DNA of 60,776 nt, from positions 1-60,776 of the forward strand of contig CANQVO010000013.1 in the NCBI GenBank assembly GCA_947627325.1, written 5' to 3'. The number at the start of each line of letters is the position of its first letter. Position 1 is the stretch's first letter. This document shows, piece after piece, positions 7,616 through 22,266 of this stretch. Below the pieces are notes generated by a model. The model had not been told where the DNA came from. It ran no database searches and saw only the letters and a program-made list of their open reading frames with translations. Source of the stretch: an uncultured Oscillospiraceae bacterium (lineage in GTDB: Bacteria > Bacillota > Clostridia > Oscillospirales > Oscillospiraceae). Made by a program: the position numbers and the translations under genes.

Positions 7616-8050
7616 TTATCTGCCCCGGCCGTTGCCGCGGCGGGTGTTGCGGCGGTCGGCGGCCCGGATCTCGGAGAGCTTGGAATCGCTCTGCTGCATG
7701 AACTGCTTGAGTCGGTCCTCAAAGCTGGTGGGCGCGGGGGCCGGAGCCTTGGGGGTGAAGCCGCCCCGGTGGCCGGACCGGGCGCCCACGGCGGCGCCCT
7801 CCTGGCGGGGGGGCGGGGGGAGGGCCTTTTTGATGGAGAGGTTGATGCGGTTCGACTCGTCGATACCGATGACCTTCACCGTCACGTCCTGCCCCACAGA
7901 CAGGTGGTCGGATACCTCGTTGACGTAGGTGTAGGCGATCTCGGAGATATGTACCAACCCCGATCTCCCCTCGGGCAGGGACACGAAGGCGCCAAATTTG
8001 GTGATACCCGTCACCTTGCCCTGTACAATAGAACCGACTCCAAACTCCAT
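7616..8050 (-). CDS. yabR: S1 RNA-binding domain protein (YabR / general stress protein 13-like)
   Basis: A 144-residue protein. Residues 1-75 form one S1 OB-fold domain: VGSIVQGKVTGITKFGAFVSL, a G-L-V-H-I-S-E-I strand, the V-G-Q-D-V-T-V-K-V-I strand and a R-I-N-L-S-I-K-K end. The remainder is a basic, Pro/Arg/Gly-rich tail that could add RNA affinity. It occupies the same place as yabR in Bacillus subtilis, directly after divIC, so I use that name on synteny plus domain. It is the last gene before a terminator. Confidence 0.85.
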   Translation of the reverse strand: MEFGVGSIVQGKVTGITKFGAFVSLPEGRSGLVHISEIAYTYVNEVSDHLSVGQDVTVKVIGIDESNRINLSIKKALPPPPRQEGAAVGARSGHRGGFTPKAPAPAPTSFEDRLKQFMQQSDSKLSEIRAADRRNTRRGNGRGR

Positions 8051-8089
8051 TCCTTTACAAGATCCTCTCTCCAGATTTCTCGGGCAAAG

Positions 8090-8368
8090 TCAGTTGCCGC
8101 TGTCGTAAAAAATGATCTCTCCGGGGGCCACGTAGCCAAGGCGCTCCCGGGCCACCTGGTTGATCCGCTCGGGATCATCCTTGTCCGCGATGGCGGCGGC
8201 CAGGGCCTCGTTTTCCTGCCTTTGTCGGGCGGTCTGCTGTTCCAGCGCGGCCTTTTGCCCGGCCAGCTCCTTTCCCTGGACCCGGAGGTTGAGGAAGGTG
8301 GTCACCGAGGCCACCAGAACGATGGCCAGCAGGAGCTTGGTCAGCATCCCCGCCCGCTTGAGTTTCAT
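8090..8368 (-). CDS. divIC: Septum formation initiator DivIC/FtsB-like protein
   Basis: A 92-residue bitopic membrane protein with a short basic N-terminus, one membrane helix (about residues 8-28), then a coiled coil rich in Q/A/E/L, and a C-terminal R-E-R-L-G-Y-V-A-P-G-E motif typical of the FtsB/DivIC family. It works in the FtsL-DivIB division complex at the septum. ATG 8368 is used because MKLK followed by the helix is the family's usual start; the longer in-frame extension lacks family features. The 5' two thirds lie inside the predicted 3' end of yabQ in another frame, an unusually deep overlap. Confidence 0.85.
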   Translation of the reverse strand: MKLKRAGMLTKLLLAIVLVASVTTFLNLRVQGKELAGQKAALEQQTARQRQENEALAAAIADKDDPERINQVARERLGYVAPGEIIFYDSGN

Positions 8369-8879
8369 ACCAGCCTCGCCCCCCTTCCCCGCTCGCTTTA
8401 CGACTTGGGCCGACAGACTTTGTTCCAAGTGTGCCTATTATTGTAAACCATATTTCTGAAAAAGGGAAGAGTTTTTTGAAAAAAATCCAAAATTTTTTTG
8501 CCCCCGCCCACAAAAGGCGGGCCGGAAGGGTGAAGATCCACCATATTTTCCCTCCCAGCCAGGCCAAAAAGCCCTCCACCGCCCGCACCAGCGGGCTCAG
8601 CAGCAGGAAATAGGCCACGCCCCCCAGCAGAATGGCGGCCAGGACGTAGACCTCCACCTCTCCCCCCGTGGCGGCCACGGTGTAGACCAAAATGCACCCG
8701 CACACCACGCACCAGAAGAGCCCGTCCAGCGCCGCCGCCCACACCCGGCTCCGCCGCCCCAGGCGGAAGAGGCGCAGGAGGTCGTAAAAGCCCCCCACGC
8801 AGAACCCCAGGGCCAGCCCCCCGGCGAAGGCGGCGGCCTGGACCGCCGGGTCGTTGCCCAGGCCCAGGGCGGGGCTCAT
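8175..8879 (-). CDS. yabQ: Spore cortex biosynthesis protein YabQ, with an odd C-terminal extension
   Basis: The start ATG 8879 overlaps the yabP stop as ATGA. Residues 1-150 are recognisably YabQ: about four hydrophobic segments and the conserved G-F-C-V-G-G-F-Y-D-L-L-R region followed by D-G-L-F-W near residues 50-54. YabQ sits in the forespore outer membrane of the mother cell and is needed for cortex formation. The frame does not stop where YabQ proteins usually end. It runs another 65 or so codons across the divIC start, giving a G/R/P-rich tail that looks like out-of-frame divIC. A one-base slip in the T/A homopolymers near 8470-8500 would end the protein at 8398, before divIC. This is either a true extended overlap or an indel/assembly error. 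Confidence 0.7.
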   Translation of the reverse strand: MSPALGLGNDPAVQAAAFAGGLALGFCVGGFYDLLRLFRLGRRSRVWAAALDGLFWCVVCGCILVYTVAATGGEVEVYVLAAILLGGVAYFLLLSPLVRAVEGFLAWLGGKIWWIFTLPARLLWAGAKKFWIFFKKLFPFSEIWFTIIGTLGTKSVGPSRKASGEGGRGWYETQAGGDADQAPAGHRSGGLGDHLPQPPGPGKGAGRAKGRAGTADRPTKAGKRGPGRRHRGQG

Positions 8880-9157
8880 CGGAACAGCCGGCTCCACAGC
8901 CCGCCCCGGGCCTCCGCCCGGTCCTCGTAGGTCAGGCTCTCCACCGTCCCGTCCACCTTCAGCGCGCCCCCGTCCAGGCTCAGCGTCTCGATGTGCAACC
9001 CCTCCCCCTGGACGGTCAGGCCGCCCTGGGAGGTTGACATAACTATGGTGTTCTCGTCAAAGCTCTCCACCTCGATCACCCCGGTGATCTCCAGCCGGCC
9101 CCGGTCGATGAGCGTGACCTTGTGGCCCACGGCGGCGATGGCGTTGTCCATGGTCAT
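8876..9157 (-). CDS. yabP: Sporulation protein YabP
   Basis: A 93-residue soluble protein of the YabP family, with the V-T-L-I-D-R-G-R-L-E-I-T-G-V-I-E-V core, the S-F-D-E-N-T-I segment and the L-x-I-E-x-L-S-L-D-G-G end. YabP is a mother-cell protein required for the spore cortex and is always paired with YabQ. The start was set at ATG 9157 because AAAGGGGG lies upstream; ATG 9151 is possible. It is first in a block matching B. subtilis yabP-yabQ-divIC-yabR. A CATACTT box at about 9203-9209 (minus strand) loosely resembles a SigE -10, but I see no good -35. Confidence 0.9.
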   Translation of the reverse strand: MTMDNAIAAVGHKVTLIDRGRLEITGVIEVESFDENTIVMSTSQGGLTVQGEGLHIETLSLDGGALKVDGTVESLTYEDRAEARGGLWSRLFR

Positions 9158-9227
9158 CCTCTTGTCCCCCTTTCCCTGGAGCCTATGCGGGGGCCGGGGG
9201 AAGTATGCCCTCCCCCGCCGCCGGGGG

Positions 9228-9256
9228 TTGACTTTTTCCCCGTCTCCTGTCATAAT
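9228..9256 (+). promoter_or_regulatory. SigA-type promoter of the SUFU-domain gene
   Basis: TTGACT (9228-9233), a 17-base spacer, then CATAAT (9251-9256), 31 bases before ATG 9288. Confidence 0.7.
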
Positions 9257-9287
9257 GCGGAAAACGGATGTTTGGGAGGGAGCGCCC

Positions 9288-10058
9288 ATGGGACTGTTGG
9301 ACTTTTTCAAGCGCAAGCGGCGGGAGGTCTCCCCCGGCGGCTCCACCGTCTACCGCTACGGCGAGCCGGAGGGGGCGGACAAGCTCCACCTCCCCGACCA
9401 GGTGGGGCTCTACGCCGGGGCGGTGGAGGCCCACTTTACCCGGCTCTTTCCCGGCCGGAGGCATCGGAGCTGCCGGGACTTCCTCGACGACTACGTCCAG
9501 GTGACCCTCCACGTCCTGGACCCCACCCCGGCCCAGCCCTTCTACGTGGTCTTCACCACCGGCATGAGCGACCTGCCCATGGCCCTGCCGCCCCAGGTGG
9601 TCAAGTCCGCCAAGGCGGACCTGTCCCGGGCGGAGCTGTACCTGTTCCTCCCCGGGGACTGGCCCCTGGACCGGGAGGTCGCGGACCTGCCCGCCTCCGC
9701 CTTCTGGCCCCTGGCCACCCTCCTCTTCCTGGCCCGGTTCCCGCACCGGTACAAGACCTGGCTGTCCTACGGCCACTCGGTCCCCAACGGGGAGGACTAC
9801 GCCCCCATGGACGACAGCGTGGGCTTCGGCGGCGTGGTGCTGGACTGGAGCCGGGAGGAGCTGATCTCCCTCACGGCGGAGGGCGGACAGCAGATCATGC
9901 TCTACCAGGTGGTCCCCTGCTACAAGGAGGAGATCGAATATAAGCTGAAGTACGGCATGGACGAGCTCCACCAGCGCTTCTATGACCACGGGGCGCTGGG
10001 CCCGCTGGACCCCAAGCGGCCCAACCTGTGCCAGGATTTTCGGGAAGTGCTGGACTGA
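9288..10058 (+). CDS. Suppressor of fused (SUFU)-domain protein
   Basis: A 256-residue cytoplasmic protein without a signal or membrane segment. After a basic start (MGLLDFFKRKRR), residues 60-250 match bacterial SUFU-like domains: F-Y-V-V-F-T-T-G-M-S-D-x-P-M, then A-E-L-Y-L-F-L-P-G-D-W-P, an H-x-Y-K-T-W-L-S-Y-G-H segment, and Q-I-M-L-Y-Q-V-V-P-C-Y-K-E-E-I near the end. These domains are often found in toxin-immunity or stress loci, but no toxin is nearby and the bacterial role is not settled. ATG 9288 follows GGGAGGG. The next gene starts 22 bases later and probably shares its promoter. Confidence 0.7.
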   Translation: MGLLDFFKRKRREVSPGGSTVYRYGEPEGADKLHLPDQVGLYAGAVEAHFTRLFPGRRHRSCRDFLDDYVQVTLHVLDPTPAQPFYVVFTTGMSDLPMALPPQVVKSAKADLSRAELYLFLPGDWPLDREVADLPASAFWPLATLLFLARFPHRYKTWLSYGHSVPNGEDYAPMDDSVGFGGVVLDWSREELISLTAEGGQQIMLYQVVPCYKEEIEYKLKYGMDELHQRFYDHGALGPLDPKRPNLCQDFREVLD

Positions 10059-10080
10059 CCCGGAGGAAAGGAAGAAAACT

Positions 10081-11157
10081 ATGGAAGCGTTCAAGGCATT
10101 TCTCAAGCGGAAGAACATCGTCATCTCCGCCCGGCGCTACGGGGTGGACGCCCTGGGGGCCATGGCCCAGGGGCTGTTCTGCTCCCTGCTCATCGGCACC
10201 ATCATCAAGACCATCGGCCAGCAGTTGGGCGTGGCCTTTTTGGTGGACATGGGGGGCTTTGCCGCCGCCATGTCCGCCCCGGCTATGGCCGTGGCCATCG
10301 GCTACGCCCTCCAGGCCCCGCCCCTGGTGCTGTTCTCCCTGGCGGCGGTGGGGCAGGCGGCCAACGCCCTGGGCGGCGCGGGGGGTCCGCTGGCGGTGCT
10401 GGTCATCGCCATCGTGGCCGCGGAGCTGGGCAAGGCGGTGAGCAAGGAGACCAAGATCGATCTGCTGGTCACCCCCGCGGTCACCATCGTGGCCGGGGTG
10501 GCTCTGGCCGACCTGATCGCCCCGCCCATCGGCTCGGCGGCGGACGCCTTCGGCACCCTCATCAACAAGACCACCGAGCTCCACCCCCTGTGGATGGGCA
10601 TAGCGGTGAGCGTGCTGGTGGGGATCGCCCTCACCCTGCCCATCTCCTCCGCCGCCATCTGCCACACCCTGGGGCTGGTGGGCCTGGCGGGGGGCGCGGC
10701 GGTGGCGGGCTGTTGCGCCCAGATGGTGGGCTTCGCGGTGATGAGCTTTCGGGAGAACCGCTGGGGCGGGCTGGTGAGCCAGGGCATCGGCACCAGTATG
10801 CTCCAGATGGGCAACATCGTAAAGAATCCCCGGATCTGGATCCCCCCCACCCTGGCCGGGGCCATCACCGGGCCCATCGCCACCTGCGTCTTCCACCTCC
10901 AGATGAACGGCGACCCCATCAACGCCGGGATGGGCACCTGCGGGCTGTGCGGGCCCATCGGCGTGTGGACGGGCTGGCTGGCCCCCAGCCAGCAGGCCCT
11001 CGCCAACGGGGCCACGGCGGTGGCCCCCGGCCTGATGGACTGGGTGGGGCTGGCGCTGGTGTGCGTCGTCCTTCCCGCTGTGCTCACCTGGGCGTTCGGG
11101 CTGGTGCTGCGGAGGATCGGATGGATCCGGGAGGGGGATCTGACGTTGGAGGGCTGA
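10081..11157 (+). CDS. PTS-EIIC-like integral membrane transporter (PTS_EIIC_2 type)
   Basis: A 358-residue very hydrophobic protein with about nine or ten membrane segments, rich in G/A, with GAMAQGLFCSLLIGTIIKT near the start, D-L-L-V-T-P-A-V-T-I-V, and a loop with N-G-D-P-I-N-A-G-M-G-T-C-G-L-C-G-P near residue 280. This resembles the stand-alone PTS EIIC-like proteins of Clostridia that lack EIIA and EIIB partners; none are encoded here. The substrate is unknown. It starts at ATG 10081 behind GGAGGAAAGG and is coupled to the SUFU gene. Its 3' UTR carries the first copy of the structured repeat described below. Confidence 0.7.
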   Translation: MEAFKAFLKRKNIVISARRYGVDALGAMAQGLFCSLLIGTIIKTIGQQLGVAFLVDMGGFAAAMSAPAMAVAIGYALQAPPLVLFSLAAVGQAANALGGAGGPLAVLVIAIVAAELGKAVSKETKIDLLVTPAVTIVAGVALADLIAPPIGSAADAFGTLINKTTELHPLWMGIAVSVLVGIALTLPISSAAICHTLGLVGLAGGAAVAGCCAQMVGFAVMSFRENRWGGLVSQGIGTSMLQMGNIVKNPRIWIPPTLAGAITGPIATCVFHLQMNGDPINAGMGTCGLCGPIGVWTGWLAPSQQALANGATAVAPGLMDWVGLALVCVVLPAVLTWAFGLVLRRIGWIREGDLTLEG

Positions 11158-11180
11158 CCGCTGCGGGGCGTTGGCGGCTC

Positions 11181-11566
11181 CAATGGGCGGCGGTTGTCCA
11201 CTCGACGAGGGGTTTTTGCGCCTGCAATAGGCGGCGTTCGTCCTCCCGAACGGGGGGTGCCCCTTTTTGTCCGTGAGGCGAAGTTTGTCCTCCCGAACGG
11301 GGGGTGAGTGATTGCCCACACTGGGCAAAGGTCGCGCCTCCCGGCGCGGGGGCCAGGACCATTTCTCTTTTCTCTGCGGAGAAAAGAGAAACGGTCCTGG
11401 ACTCCAAAGAGAAAAGAGTTTGGCTTATGATCGTTGGCCTCTCCCTCTCACCCTCGGCGGCCCGGAAAGACTGGATCGCTCGTGGAAGATGCCGCCACTG
11501 GGCGGCGCGATGTGGTACGCCAACGAGGCGTGACGTTTCTATTAGAGCCGCCGCGGCCGCCTCTGG
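11181..11566 (+). repeat. Structured 3'-UTR repeat element, copy A (sense to the EIIC gene)
   Basis: It starts 24 bases after the EIIC stop. In order: three partial copies of a 5' module (CAATGGGCGGCG...CCTCCCGAACGGGGGG-like) at 11181-11217, 11225-11259 and 11284-11305; hairpin TGCCCA-CAC-TGGGCA; hairpin CGCGCC-TCCC-GGCGCG; a long hairpin 11353-11400 (8 bp, one A-C mismatch, 13 bp, TGCG loop); a purine tract 11406-11418 that mirrors the hairpin's 3' strand; a 56-base block 11453-11508 identical in copy B; and a GC-rich end 11547-11565. It has no convincing ORF. It matches copy B in inverted orientation. It could be a structured RNA or a non-autonomous mobile repeat. Confidence 0.8.
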
Positions 11567-11647
11567 GGACTAGGATTAGAGGGCCGTTTCCCTTAACCTT
11601 CACCTTTCACCACTCAACCACCCCCTTGTTTTTATCGCTCGACCCGT

Positions 11648-11690
11648 AAAAAAGAACTCTCCCGGCTTACCATGCCGGGAGAGTTTTTAC
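11648..11690. terminator. Bidirectional terminator at the centre of the inverted repeat pair
   Basis: A 12-bp stem (11655-11666 with 11674-11685, AACTCTCCCGGC and complement) has A residues to the left and T to the right. It is placed between the two elements so each transcript would end after its own copy. The rest of the spacer (11567-11647, 11691-11743) is pyrimidine-rich, with nothing else recognised. Confidence 0.85.
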
Positions 11691-11742
11691 TTGGTTGAAA
11701 CGATGAAGGGAGCGGTTAAAAGCCACCTTTCAGTCCTGGTTG

Positions 11743-12036
11743 ACAGAGGCGGCCGCGGCGGTTGCAATAGGAGGACTACTCTATTCCCGGTACGGCATTG
11801 CGCCGCCCAGTGGCGGCATCTTCCACGAGCGATCCAGTCTTTCCGGGCCGCCGAGCAATAGGAACGACGGCCAACAATACTAGCCCCTTCTTTTTCTTTT
11901 GGCATCCAAAACCGTTTTCTTTTTCTTCGCAAAGAAAAAGAAAATGGGTTTGGCCCCCGCGCCGGGCAGGCGCGACCTTCTGCCCAGTGTGGGCAATCAA
12001 CTCACCCCTCGTCGGGAGGGCAAACGCCGCCCATTG
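11743..12036 (-). repeat. Structured 3'-UTR repeat element, copy B (sense to the hemolysin III gene)
   Basis: Reading from 12036 down to 11743, this is the inverted, diverged partner of copy A, beginning about 25 bases after the hemolysin III stop. It has a single 5' module, the same TGCCCA-CAC-TGGGCA and CGCGCC/GGCGCG hairpins, and a 48-base long hairpin at 11953-11906 equal in length to that of A but with six compensating pair changes. The mirror purine tract is at 11900-11888 with the same 14-base spacing, followed by the identical 56-base block (11855-11800) and the GC-rich end (11762-11744). Confidence 0.8.
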
Positions 12037-12060
12037 TAGACGCCAAGCGGCCTGCCTCCG

Positions 12061-12789
12061 TCACAGGTGGGCGACGACTTGGAAGATCAGGAGGAAGTGG
12101 CACACGCTGCCGGCCAGGATGAAGAGGTGGAAGATCTCGTGACAGCCAAACAGCGCGTTGTTCCGCCCCGGCCACTTGAGGGCGTACAACACCCCGCCGA
12201 TGGAGTACAGCACGCCCCCCACCAGCAGCCAGGTCACCCCCCGCCAGCCCAGGACATGGCTCAAGGGGTAGATAGCCAGGATCGCCAGCCAGCCCATGAA
12301 CAGGTACACCCCCGAGGTGACCCACCGGGGGGCGTTGACCCAAAAGAGCGTCATGACGATCCCCGCCAGGGCCAGGCCCCAGATCACCCCGAACAGCGCC
12401 CAGCCCCAGCCCCCCGCCTGCCGCAGGGCCACCAGGCAGATCGGCGTATAGGTCCCGGCGATGAGCAGGTAGATGGAGCAGTGGTCCCACTTACGCAACA
12501 CCAGCCGCCCACGCACCGGGGTGCGGAGACAGTGGTAGAGGGTGGAGGCGGTGTAGAGCACGATCATGGACGCGCCGTAGATGGAAAAGGCGGTGACGCT
12601 CCAGGGCCCCAGGCCCCACAGGGCCGCCCGGACCAGAAGCAGGACCGTCCCCAACACCGCCAGCGCCGCCCCCGCACCGTGGGTGATGGCCGACCAGGGC
12701 CGCAGGCCGTCGTAGGGGTCCCGGCCCTTCTCCTGGAACCGCCGGGGGCGGGGGGCGCTGTATTCCTGAAACCGCAGACACTCGTCCAT
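12061..12789 (-). CDS. Hemolysin III family (PAQR-type) membrane protein
   Basis: A 242-residue protein with seven membrane helices. Family motifs are present: an early W-S-A-I-T-H-G-A-G segment (residues 32-40), S-T-L-Y-H with its metal-binding histidine near 86, the D-H-C-S-I-Y-L-L-I-A-G-T-Y-T-P stretch near 104-118, and H-E-I-F-H-L-F-I near the C-terminus supplying the last two histidines. Despite the name, members are probably membrane hydrolases or regulators of membrane energetics. ATG 12789 is preceded by AAAGGAG. It is monocistronic with its own promoter, and its transcript should contain repeat copy B. Confidence 0.9.
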   Translation of the reverse strand: MDECLRFQEYSAPRPRRFQEKGRDPYDGLRPWSAITHGAGAALAVLGTVLLLVRAALWGLGPWSVTAFSIYGASMIVLYTASTLYHCLRTPVRGRLVLRKWDHCSIYLLIAGTYTPICLVALRQAGGWGWALFGVIWGLALAGIVMTLFWVNAPRWVTSGVYLFMGWLAILAIYPLSHVLGWRGVTWLLVGGVLYSIGGVLYALKWPGRNNALFGCHEIFHLFILAGSVCHFLLIFQVVAHL

Positions 12790-12821
12790 CGAACCTCGCT
12801 CCTTTATTCGCGTCTGGCTGT

Positions 12822-12851
12822 ATTATAACTCTCGCCCATCTATCATGTCAA
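12822..12851 (-). promoter_or_regulatory. SigA-type promoter of the hemolysin III gene
   Basis: On the minus strand TTGACA (12851-12846), an 18-base spacer, then TATAAT (12827-12822); both hexamers are perfect. Confidence 0.85.
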
Positions 12852-12898
12852 TACTAAAATCACTAAATCTGGTTTTTAATATTATTTTTGGGTTGTGC

Positions 12899-12940
12899 AA
12901 AAGAGCGCCCATCCAGGATATCCCGGATGGGCGCTCTTTA
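12899..12940 (-). terminator. Terminator of rpoB-rpoC
   Basis: A 14-bp perfect stem (12901-12914 with 12925-12938, AAGAGCGCCCATCC and complement) lies 38 bases after the rpoC stop. A-rich sequence on the plus strand gives a U tail on the minus strand. Confidence 0.8.
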
Positions 12941-12977
12941 TGCCATAAAATGCGGTGAAAGCGTTGGGGCTGGGGGC

Positions 12978-16814
<3,837 letters not shown>

Positions 16815-16835
16815 CTGCTTCTACCTCCCTTTCCT

Positions 16836-20573
<3,738 letters not shown>

Positions 20574-20650
20574 GCTGGCACTTCAGTCCTTTCTGGCGAA
20601 TTGCCGGTTGATACGCCCGGCTGGGTTGGAAACTTCTTCTCGGGTCGCCC

Positions 20651-20679
20651 TTGACAGCCGCTCCGCCATGTGGTATACT
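20651..20679 (+). promoter_or_regulatory. SigA-type promoter on the strand opposite the rpoB leader
   Basis: TTGACA (20651-20656), a 17-base spacer, then TATACT (20674-20679), close to consensus and pointing away from rpoB. It lies inside the predicted rpoB 5' leader. No plus-strand gene follows; a transcript would run antisense to the leader and meet the hairpin at 20803-20836. Confidence 0.6.
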
Positions 20680-20734
20680 CCCCATGTACTGAGAGGATGT
20701 CCCTTCGGCACAGGCCCTGACGATAAATCAAGAA

Positions 20735-20764
20735 ATTATACCATTTCCTTTTGGCGTTTGTCAA
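20735..20764 (-). promoter_or_regulatory. SigA-type promoter of rpoB-rpoC
   Basis: On the minus strand TTGACA (20764-20759), an 18-base spacer, then TATAAT (20740-20735), both perfect. It gives a leader of about 155 bases before the rpoB ATG at 20573. Confidence 0.85.
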
Positions 20765-20796
20765 GGGGAATTTTTTATTTATAGAGAGATTTTTCC

Positions 20797-20836
20797 AAAA
20801 AAGACCCCCGCCGCCCGGTCTTGGACGGCGGGGGTC
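20797..20836 (-). terminator. Terminator of the cysteine desulfurase-MATE operon
   Basis: The stem GACCCCCGCCG (20803-20813) pairs with 20826-20836; six A on the plus strand provide the minus-strand T run. Confidence 0.85.
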
Positions 20837-20861
20837 TGTGTTATGTAAACTAAACAGGCCC

Positions 20862-22241
20862 CTACTCCCCCACGGTCACGTCCCGGATCCACTTGCCCGA
20901 CCTGGCCCGCCAGGAGCCCAGGACCACCTTCACCGCCTGCTCCAGGGCCCGGACCATGTAGACCCAAAAGACGGGCCAGCGCAGGACCAGCCCCACCACC
21001 GCCGACAGGGGGATCGCCACCGTCCACAGGGCGCCCAGGTCGATGAGGGCGGCGGCCCGCACGTCTCCCCCGCCCCGGAGCACGCCCACGACGCTGGTGG
21101 TGTTGAAGGACTGGAAGGGCATGAAGCAGAAGGTGACGGTGAGCATCATCAGGGCGATGGAGCGGGCCTCGGGGGACAGCTGGAAGACGGGGAACAGGAA
21201 GGGGCGGACCAGCAGGTAGAGGGCGGCCAGGGCCAGCGCCCCCACCGCCGCCCCGGTGAGGAGGGCCACGGTGTCCAGCACCCGGCCCAGCTCCCGGACC
21301 CGCTCCCGGCTCTCCCGGACCACGCTCTGGCCGATGATCACCGCCGCGGCGGAGGCCAGGGCGAAGATGGACACGGTGAAGATCTTCTCGATGTTGCCCG
21401 CCACGGCGTAGGCGGCCAGGATGGCCTGAGACCCGGCCATGTGGCCCATGATGGTGGGGTAGAGGGAGGTGCCCAGGCCCCACAGGGTCTCGTTGAGGAT
21501 GACGGGGGTGGCCACCCGGACATACCGGCGGACCATGGCCATGCCGGGGCGGAAGAGGGCCCCGGGCTGGAGGGGAAAGCGCCTGCTCCCCAGGGCGTGG
21601 CCCAGGGCCAGCAGAAACTGGAGGATCCGGGCGATGAGGGTGGCCAGGGCCGCCCCCGCCACCCCCATCCGGGGAAGGCCCAGGCGGCCGAAGATCAGGC
21701 CGTAGTTCAATATCACGTTCACCACCATGGAGGCGGCCAGGACGCAGAGACCCAGCCGGGGGTCACCCATGGCCCGGTGGGCGGCGATGTAGACCTCCGA
21801 CAGGCCGCCGAAGAAGACGGAGAAGGCCACGATCTTCCCGTACTGCGCGGCCAGGGCCACCACGGCGGGGTCGCTGCCGAACAGACCCATGAAGGGCAGG
21901 GGGAAGAAGAACATCACACAGCCGAACAGGGCGGTGACCGCCCCGGCGGCGTAGAGCCCGATGCCCAGCACCCGGTTGATGGACGCCCGGTCCCCCCGGC
22001 CATAGAACTGGCTGACCAGGACGCTGGAGCCGCTCTGGAAGCCGAAGATCATCAACTGCTCCACAAAGATGGGGATGTTGGCCAGGGTCACCCCCGCCAG
22101 GGGGGCCTCCCCCAGGGCCCCCACCATGAACGTGTCGGCCAGGGCCAGGGACTCGGTGATGAGATTTTGCAGGACGATGGGCAGGGCCAGGGCGACGAGG
22201 CCCCGGTAAAATCCCCTGCCCTGACGCAGATAGGACAGCAT
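20862..22241 (-). CDS. MATE family efflux transporter
   Basis: A 459-residue, twelve-helix membrane protein with the two-fold MATE repeat. Each half begins with the family pattern (L-A-L-P-I-V-L-Q-N-L near residue 18; V-A-T-P-V-I-L-N-E near 245), and there is an A-D-T-F-M-V-G-A-L-G stretch at about 36-45. Such proteins expel drugs or metabolites using Na+ or H+ gradients. The substrate cannot be read from sequence. It starts at ATG 22241, 25 bases after the cysteine desulfurase stop, so the two are cotranscribed. A TTATGTAAAC decamer lies in the gap just before its start and another just after its stop. Confidence 0.9.
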   Translation of the reverse strand: MLSYLRQGRGFYRGLVALALPIVLQNLITESLALADTFMVGALGEAPLAGVTLANIPIFVEQLMIFGFQSGSSVLVSQFYGRGDRASINRVLGIGLYAAGAVTALFGCVMFFFPLPFMGLFGSDPAVVALAAQYGKIVAFSVFFGGLSEVYIAAHRAMGDPRLGLCVLAASMVVNVILNYGLIFGRLGLPRMGVAGAALATLIARILQFLLALGHALGSRRFPLQPGALFRPGMAMVRRYVRVATPVILNETLWGLGTSLYPTIMGHMAGSQAILAAYAVAGNIEKIFTVSIFALASAAAVIIGQSVVRESRERVRELGRVLDTVALLTGAAVGALALAALYLLVRPFLFPVFQLSPEARSIALMMLTVTFCFMPFQSFNTTSVVGVLRGGGDVRAAALIDLGALWTVAIPLSAVVGLVLRWPVFWVYMVRALEQAVKVVLGSWRARSGKWIRDVTVGE

Positions 22242-22266
22242 ATTATGTAAACCTCTTGATCTTTTT

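Noticed and set aside
8439-8449. TTATTGTAAAC as a further decamer copy
   Set aside because: It has an extra T inside the word; counted neither as exact nor as near match.
11304-11573. Small frames inside repeat copies A and B (89 and 74-81 codons) as genes
   Set aside because: Their reading frames differ between copies, and the conserved features are hairpins and compensating pairs, not codons.
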